The notes: a model not told the origin generated them from the letters alone. A DNA stretch of 17,437 nt from Ga0077527 sp049433545 (GCA_049433545.1 JBMTEY010000042.1:1-17437); one strand, 5' to 3'. Numbered from the stretch's first letter, positions 1-8,483 are shown. A program made the numbers and translations.

Positions 1-17
1 AGCAGCGTATCGAGCAT
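1..17 (-). CDS. nuoH: NADH-quinone oxidoreductase subunit H, first codons only
   Basis: Only the start codon and four following codons (M-L-D-T-L) lie in the window, and the gene runs off the left edge. The ATG shares its A with the TGA stop of nuoG (TGATG), the same tight coupling seen elsewhere in this operon. NuoH is the membrane subunit that forms the quinone channel between the peripheral and membrane arms of complex I. The identification rests on position after nuoG in the canonical nuo order, not on the five residues. Confidence 0.7.
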
Positions 18-2386
18 CACGCGCTCGCCTTCTGCTGCTGCGCCACGCGCGCGAGCGTCAGCGGCGCCTGCGCCGAACCCAGCGCCGCGGTTTCAGCGCG
101 GGCCAGCGCGACACGCACGCAGTCCGCGGGCAGGCGGTCATCGACGGCATACGGCAGCTCCACCGCTCCGCCGTCCTGTTCGATGCGCAGGAAGTCGCCG
201 TCGCGCAGACCCAGCTGGTCGGCCAGCGCGCGGTTCAGCGTCGCCACGGGCGGCTGCGCATCACGGGTCTTCTGCAGGCTGGGCGCGCGGCGCGCCAGTG
301 CGTCGGCAGCGTAGATCGGCACTTCGGCAATCCGGGAAAGACCCGTCACAGCTGCCGTCAGCGAGGTGAGGCTGTATTTCAAGTTATTGTTTTTATTGAA
401 TATTTCCGCCTTGCCGTGGAGCGCTTCGCGCTGCGCATCATCGGCGCCGTCGTGTTCGAAACCGGCCAGTCCCAGCAGGTTGCCGAGCACGCGCAGCACC
501 TTCCACGCCGGACGCGTCTCGCCCAGCGGCTGCACCACGCCGTTGAAGGTCTGCACGCGGGCCTCGGTGTTGATGAAAGTGCCGGCGGTTTCGGTGAACG
601 GCGCGATCGGCAGCAGCACATGCGCGTATTCGGTCGCACCGTGCTGGAACGGGCTCAGCGCCACCACCAGTTCCGCCTGTTTCATTGCCGCCATCGCGGC
701 ACGCGGATTCGCCATGTCGAGTTCGGGTTCGGCGCCGAGCAGCAGGTAGGCCTTCAGCGGCGCCTCGATCATCTGCTTCGCGTTTTTGCCGGCGATCTTT
801 CCGTTCGGCACGCAGCCGGCGACATAACCGCCGACGCTGTTCGCGGCTTCTCCGAGGAAACCGAACGGGCAGCCGAGGATTTCACCCAGGGCCTGCGCCA
901 GTGCATGCAGTTCCGTGGCGGCAGCATGATGCTGTGCGAAATTGCCGAGGAACACACCGGCCTTCTGGCCCGAAGCCAGGCTTTCAGCGATGCGTTTCGC
1001 GGCGTCGCCGACGGTGACTCCGGCCACCGCGCCACGCACAGCTTCCGGCAGCGCAGCATTCTTCAGTTCGGCCGCGGCCTTCACCACCTGCGCCAGCGTC
1101 TGCGGCAGCAATGCCGGGGCGACGATGGCCTTGTTGGCGACGCGCATCAGCAGGTCGTCGTCGGCAGCATGGATCAGGTTGAGCTGCGTCTGTTTTTTCG
1201 TCGACTGGCGCAGGCGGTGCGCCAGCAGCGGATGATCCTTGCGCAGCGTCGAACCGATCACCAGCACGCGGTCGAGCTGCGCGAAATCCGCAATGCTCAT
1301 GCCCAGCCAGGGTATGCCGGCGAGTTTGCCGTCGCCGCTGAAATCGCTCTGGCGCAGGCGGAAATCGACATTGCCCGAACCGAAACCGCGCAGCAGTTTC
1401 TGCAGCAGGTGCAGTTCTTCCAGCGTCTGCTGCGGCGCCGCCAGTGCGCCGATCGCCGCCGCGCCATGCGCGGCCTTGATGCGCTGCAGTTCCTGCGCCA
1501 CGAATTCCAGCGCCACCGGCCAGTCGGTTTCCTGCCAGACACCGTCCTTCTTGATCATCGGCTTGGCCAGGCGTTTCTCCGAATTCAGCGCTTCGTAGGA
1601 AAAGCGGTCCTTGTCCGACAGCCAGCATTCGTTGATGGCTTCGTTCTCGCGCGGCAATGCGCGCATCACGCGGTTCTGCTTGACCTGGAGTGTCAGGTTG
1701 GAGCCGAGGCCGCAGTGCGGGCTGACCGAGGGCTTGCGCGTCAGCTCCCAGGTGCGGGCGCTGTAGCGGAACGGCTTCGAGGTCAGCGCGCCCACCGGAC
1801 ACAGGTCGATGGCATTGCCCGACAGTTCCGAATCTACGGTCTTGCCGACGAAGGTGATGATTTCGGAATGTTCGCCGCGGCCGATCATGCCCAGTTCCAT
1901 GATGCCGGCGATTTCCTGGCCGAAACGCACGCAGCGCGTGCAGTGGATGCAGCGCGTCATGTCCGTAGAGATCAACGGACCCAGGTTCTTGTTGGCGACC
2001 ACGCGCTTGTCTTCTTCGTAGCGCGAACCGCTGGCGCCGTAACCTACCGCGAGATCCTGCAGCTGGCACTCGCCGCCCTGGTCGCAGATCGGGCAGTCGA
2101 GCGGATGGTTGATCAGCAGGAACTCCATCACCCCCTTCTGGGCGTTGACCGCGCCGTCCGAATGCGTCCACACCTTCATGCCGTTGGTGACCGGCGTCGC
2201 GCAGGCCGGCAGCGGCTTGGGCGCCTTCTCCACCTGCACCAGGCACATGCGGCAGTTGGCGGCGATCGACAGCTTCCTGTGGTAGCAGAAGTGCGGCACG
2301 TAGGTGCCCGCCTGGTTGGCGGCATCCATGATCGTGCTGCCTTCGGCCACTTCCATCAATTTGCCGTCGAGTTCGATTTCAAGCAT
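17..2386 (-). CDS. nuoG: NADH-quinone oxidoreductase subunit G (complex I, Fe-S subunit)
   Basis: A 789-residue peripheral-arm subunit that passes electrons from NuoE/F towards NuoI/B on the cytoplasmic side. The N-terminal ferredoxin-like domain has the 2Fe-2S ligands C34, C45, C48 and C62. Next come the His-Cys cluster ligands H94, C98, C101 and C107, then the 4Fe-4S ligands C146, C149, C152 and C196. The rest is a molybdopterin-oxidoreductase-like domain that is non-catalytic in complex I. The extra N7 cysteine motif (CxxCxxxC) found in some NuoG proteins is not seen after residue 200. The gene starts 9 nt after the nuoF stop without an obvious ribosome site, suggesting translational coupling. 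Residues about 660-672 (E-I-F-N-K-N-N-N-L-K) are encoded by an unusually AT-rich patch at 373-407. Confidence 0.97.
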   Translation of the reverse strand: MLEIELDGKLMEVAEGSTIMDAANQAGTYVPHFCYHRKLSIAANCRMCLVQVEKAPKPLPACATPVTNGMKVWTHSDGAVNAQKGVMEFLLINHPLDCPICDQGGECQLQDLAVGYGASGSRYEEDKRVVANKNLGPLISTDMTRCIHCTRCVRFGQEIAGIMELGMIGRGEHSEIITFVGKTVDSELSGNAIDLCPVGALTSKPFRYSARTWELTRKPSVSPHCGLGSNLTLQVKQNRVMRALPRENEAINECWLSDKDRFSYEALNSEKRLAKPMIKKDGVWQETDWPVALEFVAQELQRIKAAHGAAAIGALAAPQQTLEELHLLQKLLRGFGSGNVDFRLRQSDFSGDGKLAGIPWLGMSIADFAQLDRVLVIGSTLRKDHPLLAHRLRQSTKKQTQLNLIHAADDDLLMRVANKAIVAPALLPQTLAQVVKAAAELKNAALPEAVRGAVAGVTVGDAAKRIAESLASGQKAGVFLGNFAQHHAAATELHALAQALGEILGCPFGFLGEAANSVGGYVAGCVPNGKIAGKNAKQMIEAPLKAYLLLGAEPELDMANPRAAMAAMKQAELVVALSPFQHGATEYAHVLLPIAPFTETAGTFINTEARVQTFNGVVQPLGETRPAWKVLRVLGNLLGLAGFEHDGADDAQREALHGKAEIFNKNNNLKYSLTSLTAAVTGLSRIAEVPIYAADALARRAPSLQKTRDAQPPVATLNRALADQLGLRDGDFLRIEQDGGAVELPYAVDDRLPADCVRVALARAETAALGSAQAPLTLARVAQQQKASA

Positions 2387-2395
2387 GGCGTCGGC

Positions 2396-3709
2396 CTAGA
2401 TGTAAGGAGCGACCAGGCACTTCTTGTGGTCGATGTGATATTGGAATTCGTCGCGGTAATGCTTGATGAAGGCGCGCACCGGCATCGCCGCGGCATCGCC
2501 CAGCGCGCAGATCGTGCGGCCCTGGATGTTGTCGGCGACGCGGTTCAGCTGATCGAGGTCCTCGGGCCGCCCCTTGCCGTGCTCGATGCGGTCGACCATG
2601 CGGTAGAGCCAGCCGGTGCCCTCGCGGCAGGGCGTGCACTGGCCGCAGGACTCCTCGTAGTAGAAATAGGACAAACGCAGCAGCGACTTCACCATGCAGC
2701 GCGTCTCGTCCATCACGATCACCGCACCGGAGCCCAGCATAGAGCCGGCCTTGGCGATCGAGTCGTAGTCCATGTCGGTGGCCATCATGATCTCGGCCGG
2801 CAGCACCGGCATCGACGACCCCCCGGGAATCACCGCTTTCAGTTTGCGCCCGTCGCGCATGCCGCCCGCCATCTCCAGCAGCTTGGGAAACGGCGTGCCC
2901 AGCTTCACTTCGAAATTGCCGGGCCGCGCAACGTCGCCGGACACCGAAAAGATCTTGGTGCCGCCGTTGTTGGGCTTGCCCATGTTGAGGAAGGCCTCGC
3001 CTCCGTTGACGATGATCCACGGCACCGCGGCGAAGGTCTCGGTATTGTTGATGGTGGTCGGCTTGCCGTAGAGGCCGTAACTCGCCGGAAAAGGCGGCTT
3101 GAAGCGCGGCTGGCCCTTCTTGCCTTCGAGCGACTCGAGCAGCGCGGTTTCCTCGCCGCAGATGTAGGCGCCGTAGCCGTGGTGGGCGTGCAGCTGGAAC
3201 GAGAAATCGCTGCCGAGGATTTTGTCACCGAGGTAGCCGGCGGCGCGCGCCTCTTCCAGCGCCTCTTCGAAACGTTCGTAGACGTCCCACACCTCGCCAT
3301 GGATGTAGTTGTAGCCGACGGTGATGCCCATCGCATAACCGCCGATGATCATGCCCTCGATCAGGCTGTGCGGGTTGTAGCGCAGGATGTCGCGGTCCTT
3401 GAATGTGCCCGGCTCGCCTTCGTCGGAATTGCACACCAGGTATTTCTGCCCCGGAAACTGCCGCGGCATGAAGCTCCACTTCAGCCCGGTCGGGAAGCCG
3501 GCGCCGCCGCGTCCGCGCAGCGCGGACTTCTTCAGTTCGTTGATGATGTTCTCGGGCGGCATTTTTTCGCCGAGGATTTTCTTCAGCGCCGCATAACCGC
3601 CGCGCGCCTCGTAATCCCTGAGCCGCCAGTTCGTGCCATTGACCCCCTTCATGATCAGGGCGTCGGGGCCGAACAGGTCGCCGGCGAAAGGCGGAATCGG
3701 CAGGCTCAT
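2396..3709 (-). CDS. nuoF: NADH-quinone oxidoreductase subunit F (NADH- and FMN-binding)
   Basis: A 437-residue subunit where complex I oxidises NADH, passing electrons through FMN to a 4Fe-4S cluster. The glycine-rich NADH-binding segment GRGGAGFPTG lies at residues 66-75. The cluster ligands are C355, C358 and C361 (SCGQCTPC) and C401 (TICALGD). The frame stays open upstream, but I chose the ATG at 3709-3707 because it overlaps the nuoE stop as TAATG and gives the family N-terminus MSLPIPPF. The longer reading would run into nuoE and adds residues with no family resemblance. It is flanked by nuoE and nuoG, its partners in the NADH dehydrogenase module. Confidence 0.97.
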   Translation of the reverse strand: MSLPIPPFAGDLFGPDALIMKGVNGTNWRLRDYEARGGYAALKKILGEKMPPENIINELKKSALRGRGGAGFPTGLKWSFMPRQFPGQKYLVCNSDEGEPGTFKDRDILRYNPHSLIEGMIIGGYAMGITVGYNYIHGEVWDVYERFEEALEEARAAGYLGDKILGSDFSFQLHAHHGYGAYICGEETALLESLEGKKGQPRFKPPFPASYGLYGKPTTINNTETFAAVPWIIVNGGEAFLNMGKPNNGGTKIFSVSGDVARPGNFEVKLGTPFPKLLEMAGGMRDGRKLKAVIPGGSSMPVLPAEIMMATDMDYDSIAKAGSMLGSGAVIVMDETRCMVKSLLRLSYFYYEESCGQCTPCREGTGWLYRMVDRIEHGKGRPEDLDQLNRVADNIQGRTICALGDAAAMPVRAFIKHYRDEFQYHIDHKKCLVAPYI

Positions 3710-4197
3710 TACTTGAGCTCCTTCAGCAGCTGGTCGATCTTCTCGGGACTCATCGCGCACAGCATTTTCTTGTTGTTCTGCAGCAGCACCGGCGCGTCGC
3801 CGCAGGCGCCCATGCATTCACCTTCCTTCAGCGTGAAACGGCCGTCGGAAGTGGTTTCGTTGAAGCCTATGCCCAGCGCCTTCTTCAGGTGCTCCGCGGC
3901 ATGGGTCGCCCCCTGCAGTGCGCACGGCAGGTTGGTGCAGATGGTCAGCTTGTATTTGCCGACCGGCTTCATGTTGTACATGGTGTAGAAGGTTGCGACT
4001 TCGTACACCGCGACCGGCGGCATGCCCAGGTACTGCGCGACGAAATCCATGGTTTCGGTCGACAGCCAGCCCTTCTCGTCCTGGGCAATGGCCAGCGCCG
4101 ACATCACCGCCGACTGCTTCTCGGCCGGCGGATACTTGGCGACTTCGCGGTCGATTTTCGCCAGCGACTCGGGGGATAAAATCATCGGCGCGTTCAT
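3709..4197 (-). CDS. nuoE: NADH-quinone oxidoreductase subunit E (2Fe-2S, thioredoxin-like)
   Basis: A 162-residue subunit of the NADH dehydrogenase module. An N-terminal helical part is followed by a thioredoxin-like domain carrying the off-pathway 2Fe-2S cluster. The ligands are C87 and C92 (CTNLPC) and C128 and C132 (CMGAC), the standard C-x4-C ... C-x3-C pattern. The length is typical for the family. Its ATG overlaps the nuoD stop by four bases (ATGA), and its stop overlaps the nuoF start as TAATG, so the three genes should be translated in a coupled way. Confidence 0.97.
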   Translation of the reverse strand: MNAPMILSPESLAKIDREVAKYPPAEKQSAVMSALAIAQDEKGWLSTETMDFVAQYLGMPPVAVYEVATFYTMYNMKPVGKYKLTICTNLPCALQGATHAAEHLKKALGIGFNETTSDGRFTLKEGECMGACGDAPVLLQNNKKMLCAMSPEKIDQLLKELK

Positions 4198-5447
4198 CGG
4201 TCTATTTCCCCGAACACGATGTCCTGGGTGCCGATGATCGCCACCACGTCGGCGATCATGTGGCCGCGCGCCATTTCATCCAGCGCCGCGAGGTGGGCGA
4301 AACCGGGCGCGCGGATCTTCAGCCGGTACGGCTTGTTGGCGCCGTCGGACACCAGGTAGATGCCGAACTCGCCCTTGGGATGCTCCACCGCCGCGTAAGC
4401 CTCGCCCGGGGGCACGTGCATGCCCTCGGTGAACAGCTTGAAGTGGTGGATCAGTTCTTCCATGTTGGTCTTCATCGCCACCCGCGACGGCGGCGCCACC
4501 TTGTGGCTGTCAGCCATAACCGGGCCGGGATTTTTCCGCAGCCAGTCCACGCACTGTTTGACGATGAGGTTGGACTGGCGCATTTCCTCGACGCGCACCA
4601 GGTAGCGGTCATAGCAGTCGCCGTTGACGCCGACCGGGACGTCGAACTGCATGCGGTCATAGACTTCGTAGGGCTGCTTCTTGCGCAGGTCCCACTCGAT
4701 GCCCGAGCCACGCAGCATCGCGCCGGTGAAACCCAGCGACAATGCGCGCTCGGGCGACACCACGCCGATACCCACCGTGCGCTGCTTCCAGATACGGTTG
4801 TCGGTGAGCAGGGTTTCGTACTCGTCGACGTAGGCCGGAAAACGTCTGGTGAAATCCTCAATGAAATCGAGCAGCGAGCCCTGGCGGTTGTCGTTGAGCT
4901 CCTTGATCGCCGCAGCGTTGTGGATGCGCGAAGCCGAATACTGCGGCATCGAGTCCGGCAGGTCGCGGTAGACGCCACCCGGCCGGTAGTAGGCCGCGTG
5001 CATGCGCGCGCCGGACACCGCTTCGTACATGTCGAACAGGTCCTCGCGCTCGCGGAAGCAGTAGAGGAACACCGTCATCGCGCCGATGTCGAGGCCGTGG
5101 CAACCCAGCCACAAGAGGTGATTCAACAACCGCGTGATTTCATCGAACATCACGCGGATGTACTGCGCGCGCTCGGGCAGCTCGATGCCGAGCAACTTTT
5201 CGATGGCCATCACGTAGGCGTGTTCGTTGGCCATCATCGACACGTAATCCAGGCGGTCCATGTACGGCACCGACTGGATGAAGGTCTTGTGTTCGGCGAG
5301 TTTTTCGGTCGCGCGGTGCAGCAGGCCGATGTGCGGATCGGCGCGCTCGATGACCTCGCCGTCGAGCTCCAGCACCAGGCGCAGCACGCCGTGGGCCGCC
5401 GGATGCTGCGGCCCGAAGTTCATCGTGTAATTCTTGATCTCGGCCAT
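4194..5447 (-). CDS. nuoD: NADH-quinone oxidoreductase subunit D
   Basis: A 417-residue subunit related to the large subunit of NiFe hydrogenases. Together with NuoB it forms the quinone-reduction site at the base of the peripheral arm. The conserved HPAAHG segment (residues 15-20) and the YMDRLDY segment (62-68) correspond to the regions that line the quinone pocket in the family. The C-terminus GTQDIVFGEIDR is the usual end of bacterial NuoD. As in betaproteobacteria, nuoC and nuoD are separate genes; in E. coli they are fused. It starts one base after the nuoC stop and overlaps nuoE by four bases. Confidence 0.98.
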   Translation of the reverse strand: MAEIKNYTMNFGPQHPAAHGVLRLVLELDGEVIERADPHIGLLHRATEKLAEHKTFIQSVPYMDRLDYVSMMANEHAYVMAIEKLLGIELPERAQYIRVMFDEITRLLNHLLWLGCHGLDIGAMTVFLYCFREREDLFDMYEAVSGARMHAAYYRPGGVYRDLPDSMPQYSASRIHNAAAIKELNDNRQGSLLDFIEDFTRRFPAYVDEYETLLTDNRIWKQRTVGIGVVSPERALSLGFTGAMLRGSGIEWDLRKKQPYEVYDRMQFDVPVGVNGDCYDRYLVRVEEMRQSNLIVKQCVDWLRKNPGPVMADSHKVAPPSRVAMKTNMEELIHHFKLFTEGMHVPPGEAYAAVEHPKGEFGIYLVSDGANKPYRLKIRAPGFAHLAALDEMARGHMIADVVAIIGTQDIVFGEIDR

Positions 5448-5448
5448 G

Positions 5449-6063
5449 TCAGCCCTTGCGGAAGCCTTCGGAGTCCGCGTAGTTCTCCTCGCGGACGATG
5501 CGCGGCGTGATCACGCGCGGCTCTATGGTCACCGGCTGGTAGATGACGCGCTGCTGGTCCGGGTCGTAACGCATCTCGACGTTGCCCGACAGCGGAAAAT
5601 CCTTGCGGAACGGATGGCCGACGAAACCGTAGTCGGTCAGCAGGCGGCGCAGGTCGGGATGTCCGGTGAACATGATGCCGTAGAGATCGAAGGCTTCGCG
5701 CTCGTACCAGTTCGCCGATGACCACAGGCCGTTGACCGAAGGCACCACCGGGAAACCGTCATCCGGCGCGAACACCCGCAGCCGCAGCCGCCAGTTGTGG
5801 CGGATGCTCAGCAGGTGATAGACCACGGCAAAACGCCCGCCCTGCCAGGAACCTTCGCCGTGGTCGCTGTAATCCATGCCGCAGAGATCGATCAGCTGCT
5901 CGAACCCCAGCGCCGGGTCGTCGCGCAGGATCGCGCCGGCCTCCAGCAGCCGCTCCGCCTTCACTTCCGCGGTGACTTCGCCCAGCGCGGTAACGACGCC
6001 GGCGAGTTTGTCGCCGAGTGCGGTCTGCAGCGCGGCGGTCAGGGTTTCGAGGCGGGTGGTCAT
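5449..6063 (-). CDS. nuoC: NADH-quinone oxidoreductase subunit C
   Basis: A 204-residue soluble subunit of the peripheral arm (30 kDa subunit family), which packs against NuoD and carries no cofactor. The family signature region is recognisable: ERE-AFDLYGI around residues 120-130, followed by GHPDLRRLLTDYGF and GHPFRKDFPLSG. A length near 200 residues is normal for proteobacterial NuoC. It lies 25 nt after nuoB and one base before nuoD. No strong Shine-Dalgarno precedes the ATG. Confidence 0.97.
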   Translation of the reverse strand: MTTRLETLTAALQTALGDKLAGVVTALGEVTAEVKAERLLEAGAILRDDPALGFEQLIDLCGMDYSDHGEGSWQGGRFAVVYHLLSIRHNWRLRLRVFAPDDGFPVVPSVNGLWSSANWYEREAFDLYGIMFTGHPDLRRLLTDYGFVGHPFRKDFPLSGNVEMRYDPDQQRVIYQPVTIEPRVITPRIVREENYADSEGFRKG

Positions 6064-6088
6064 GAATATGGGCTGGCGGCCGGGACGT

Positions 6089-6580
6089 CTAGCGGGCGAT
6101 TGTGTTGGTGCGCTTGATCTTGTTCTGCAGCTGGATGATGCCGTAGAGCAGCGCCTCGGCTGTCGGCGGACAACCCGGCACGTAGATGTCGACCGGCACG
6201 ATGCGGTCGCAGCCGCGCACCACGGAATAGGAATAGTGGTAATAACCGCCGCCGTTGGCGCAGGAGCCCATCGAGATCACCCAGCGCGGCTCGGCCATCT
6301 GGTCGTAGACCTTGCGCAGCGCCGGCGCCATCTTGTTGCACAGCGTGCCGGCGACGATCATCACGTCGGACTGGCGCGGACTGGGGCGGAACACGATGCC
6401 GAAACGGTCAAGGTCGTAACGCGCAGCACCCGCATGCATCATTTCCACTGCGCAGCAGGCCAGGCCGAAGGTCATCGGCCACAGGGAGCCGGTGCGCGTC
6501 CAGTTGACCAGCGCATCCACCGAGGTGGTGATGAAACCCTTGTCGTTGAGGTTTTCGTTGATGGTTTCGATGGCGCCCAT
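6089..6580 (-). CDS. nuoB: NADH-quinone oxidoreductase subunit B (cluster N2)
   Basis: A 163-residue subunit that binds the terminal 4Fe-4S cluster N2, the direct electron donor to quinone. The four ligands are present: the tandem pair C42-C43 (GLACCAVEM), C107 (MGSCANGG) and C137 (VPGCPPT). The N-terminal extension MGAIETINENLNDKGF and overall length match betaproteobacterial NuoB. A purine-rich ribosome site (GAGAGGT) lies just upstream of the ATG, in the 29-nt gap after nuoA. Confidence 0.98.
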   Translation of the reverse strand: MGAIETINENLNDKGFITTSVDALVNWTRTGSLWPMTFGLACCAVEMMHAGAARYDLDRFGIVFRPSPRQSDVMIVAGTLCNKMAPALRKVYDQMAEPRWVISMGSCANGGGYYHYSYSVVRGCDRIVPVDIYVPGCPPTAEALLYGIIQLQNKIKRTNTIAR

Positions 6581-6609
6581 GGCTTACCTCTCACCAATAA
6601 CGTGAAGAC

Positions 6610-6978
6610 TCATTCCCATTCCAGCGCTCCCTTTTTCCACTCGTAGGCAAAGCCCACGACGAGGATGGCGAGGAAGATCATCATGGAAAAGAACCCGAAC
6701 AAACCGATTTCCTGGAGCACCACGGCCCACGGAAAGAGGAAGGCGATTTCGAGGTCGAACAGGATGAAAAGGATCGCAACCAGGTAATAGCGCACGTCGA
6801 ACCGCATGCGCGCATCCTCGAAAGCCTCGAAGCCGCATTCATAAGGTGACAGTTTCTGCTGATCGGGTTTGTGCGAACCGACGACACGGCTGGCGATCCA
6901 GCCGGCGGCAACCGGCGCGACGCCGAAGGCCAGCCCCACGGCGATGAACATCAGAATCGGAAAATAACCATCCAGCAT
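6610..6978 (-). CDS. nuoA: NADH-quinone oxidoreductase subunit A
   Basis: A 122-residue inner-membrane subunit with three hydrophobic helices at about residues 8-30, 64-84 and 90-112. The conserved loop YECGFEAFEDARMRFDVRYY, between helices 1 and 2, lies near the quinone entrance in complex I structures. It is the first gene of the nuo cluster. A GGAAAG ribosome site precedes the ATG at the expected distance. The 81 nt between it and the upstream tRNA gene show no clear promoter, so read-through from the tpiA-secG side is possible. Confidence 0.97.
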   Translation of the reverse strand: MLDGYFPILMFIAVGLAFGVAPVAAGWIASRVVGSHKPDQQKLSPYECGFEAFEDARMRFDVRYYLVAILFILFDLEIAFLFPWAVVLQEIGLFGFFSMMIFLAILVVGFAYEWKKGALEWE

Positions 6979-7059
6979 TTGCCGCTTTCCGCAACGTTAC
7001 CCAATTTCCCGACGGCCCCGGCTTGCCGGCCGCATCGCTACACGCTCCACTGCACATAC

Positions 7060-7144
7060 TGGTGTCGACGGAGAGACTCGAACTCTCACGGCTTTCGCCA
7101 CCGCCCCCTCAAGACGGCGTGTCTACCAATTCCACCACGTCGAC
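7060..7144 (-). tRNA. tRNA-Leu, anticodon GAG
   Basis: An 85-nt tRNA read by eye on the minus strand. The acceptor arm GTCGACG pairs with CGTCGAC, followed by discriminator A and an encoded CCA. The anticodon stem CCGTC/GGCGG holds the loop TTGAGGG, giving anticodon GAG, which reads CUC/CUU leucine codons. A long variable arm (GGCGAAAGCC), typical of leucine tRNAs, is present, and the T arm GAGAG-TTCGAGT-CTCTC is intact. The secG-tRNA-Leu(GAG) adjacency is also known from E. coli (secG-leuU). Confidence 0.95.
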
Positions 7145-7208
7145 CCGCTTGCTTCGATGAAACCAGAACCACCGGACCGCGACCCTGCCGGGCCCGCTCC
7201 GGCGACGC

Positions 7209-7592
7209 TTATTTCGGCACTTCTCCCGTCTTTGCTCCGCCCGGCACGGGTACCGGCACATTCGAAGCCGGCACCGACGCCGGCGGCGCCGGTATCTGCG
7301 ACGGCAGCGAAGACGCCGGCGCCGAACTGGCGGGCTGGCTCATCACGCCTTTCTGGTCGGACTTCTTCGAGGAAAACACGGTCAGACTGATGCTCGACAC
7401 AAAAAAGACCGCCGCCAGTATGGAGGTGGAGCGGCTGAGGAAATTGGCGGAGCCCGAGGAACCGAACAGGCTGCCCGAAGAACCTCCGCCGAATGCGGCG
7501 CCCATGTCAGCGCCCTTGCCGTGCTGCACCAGCACCAGGGTAATGATGCCCAGTGCGGCGATGACGTGTACCACCAGTATCAGAACTTCCAT
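7209..7592 (-). CDS. secG: Preprotein translocase subunit SecG
   Basis: A 127-residue inner-membrane subunit of the SecYEG protein-export channel. Two hydrophobic helices lie at about residues 2-21 and 56-75. Between them is the family's glycine-rich loop with VQHGKGADMGAAFGGG. The C-terminal tail from about residue 83 is low-complexity Ala/Pro/Ser/Val, which is common and poorly conserved in SecG. An AGGA-containing ribosome site lies in the 15-nt gap after tpiA, so the two genes are probably cotranscribed. Confidence 0.95.
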   Translation of the reverse strand: MEVLILVVHVIAALGIITLVLVQHGKGADMGAAFGGGSSGSLFGSSGSANFLSRSTSILAAVFFVSSISLTVFSSKKSDQKGVMSQPASSAPASSLPSQIPAPPASVPASNVPVPVPGGAKTGEVPK

Positions 7593-7607
7593 TGCATTCC
7601 CATCCTT

Positions 7608-8366
7608 TTAATGCCGTGCTGCCGCCCGGCAGATTGCCGCAAATTCCGCAGCCACCAGCGACGCTCCGCCAATCAGGCCGCCATCAATGTCGGGCATCGC
7701 GAACAACTGCGCGGCATTCGCCGCCTTCACGCTGCCGCCGTAAACAATGCGCAGGCCGGCCGCCACATCACGATCCGCCTTCGCCACCACGCCGCGCAGA
7801 AACGCATGCACCGCCTGCGCCTGCTCCGGCGTCGCAGTCTTGCCGGTGCCGATCGCCCACACCGGTTCGTAGGCAATCACCGCATCGCGCAATCCCGCCG
7901 CACCGGAACGCTGCAGTACCGCATTCAACTGCCGCTCCACTACACGTTCGGTCGTGCCGGCCTCGCGCTCGTCCAGACTTTCGCCCACGCAAAGGACGGG
8001 TTTCAGTCCCGCCTGCTGCACCACTGCAAACTTATCTGCGACCAGCGCGTCGGTCTCGCCGAATATCGAGCGCCGCTCGGAATGCCCGACGATCACATGA
8101 CTGCAACCGACATCGCGCAACATCGCCGCCGAAACACCACCGGTGTAGGCGCCGTCCCCGTACTGGCAGACATCCTGCGCGCCCAGTGCCGTATTCGAAC
8201 CCTTCAGCGCCTGCCCCGCCTGCGCCAGGTAGGCGTAAGGCGGACAGACTGCGCTTTCCATGCCGGAAATGCCCGCCAGCGCAGGCAACAGATCCCGCAG
8301 CAGGGCTTCGTTGGAGGCCAGATTGCCGTTCATCTTCCAGTTGCCTGCAACGAACTTGACCCGCAT
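7608..8366 (-). CDS. tpiA: Triosephosphate isomerase
   Basis: A 252-residue cytoplasmic TIM-barrel enzyme that interconverts dihydroxyacetone phosphate and glyceraldehyde 3-phosphate. The catalytic residues are visible: K11 in GNWKMN, H95 in IVGHSERR and E167 in AYEPVWAIGTG. The phosphate-binding YGGSV (209-213) and GLIGGASL (230-237) segments follow. The frame is open for 31 more codons upstream. I chose the ATG at 8366 because it gives the family N-terminus MRVKFVAGNWKMN and has AGGA upstream, although that AGGA lies unusually close to the start. secG follows 15 nt downstream. Confidence 0.97.
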   Translation of the reverse strand: MRVKFVAGNWKMNGNLASNEALLRDLLPALAGISGMESAVCPPYAYLAQAGQALKGSNTALGAQDVCQYGDGAYTGGVSAAMLRDVGCSHVIVGHSERRSIFGETDALVADKFAVVQQAGLKPVLCVGESLDEREAGTTERVVERQLNAVLQRSGAAGLRDAVIAYEPVWAIGTGKTATPEQAQAVHAFLRGVVAKADRDVAAGLRIVYGGSVKAANAAQLFAMPDIDGGLIGGASLVAAEFAAICRAAARH

Positions 8367-8416
8367 TTCCTGTCGGCCCTGACTAAACCGCCGAATTTTA
8401 CTGGCTGCAGCCCACC

Positions 8417-8431
8417 CGGTCAATTTGACCG
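8417..8431. promoter_or_regulatory. Inverted repeat in the tpiA leader
   Basis: CGGTCAA and TTGACCG flank a single T, a perfect 7-bp inverted repeat about 50 nt upstream of the tpiA start. Outside it, CACC and GGTG extend the symmetry with a one-base bulge. It could be a protein-binding operator or an RNA hairpin in the leader (stem CGGTC/GACCG, five-base loop). No T-run follows on the minus strand, so it is not a convincing terminator for the upstream methyltransferase gene. Confidence 0.4.
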
Positions 8432-8483
8432 TGGTGATGCTTCGATGCGAGAAGTACATGAATCAAAAACGGTTTTCCCGATT

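Noticed and set aside
3710..3817. A longer NuoF start 36 codons upstream.
   Set aside because: It runs into the nuoE coding region, adds residues unlike the family, and ignores the TAATG overlap that matches the coupling elsewhere in the operon.
416..3988. A 1190-codon open frame on the plus strand opposite nuoG, nuoF and nuoE.
   Set aside because: It is antisense to three well-supported complex I genes. Its product is His/Arg/Ala-rich with no recognisable domain, as expected when GC-rich coding sequence keeps the opposite frame free of stops.
3918..5510. A 530-codon plus-strand open frame opposite nuoE and nuoD.
   Set aside because: A shadow of NuoD/NuoE coding sequence; no family resemblance and no ribosome site considered credible.
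7145..7208. Possible terminator or promoter between secG and the tRNA gene.
   Set aside because: GC-rich sequence without a clear stem plus T-run or paired -35/-10 hexamers. Nothing could be supported.
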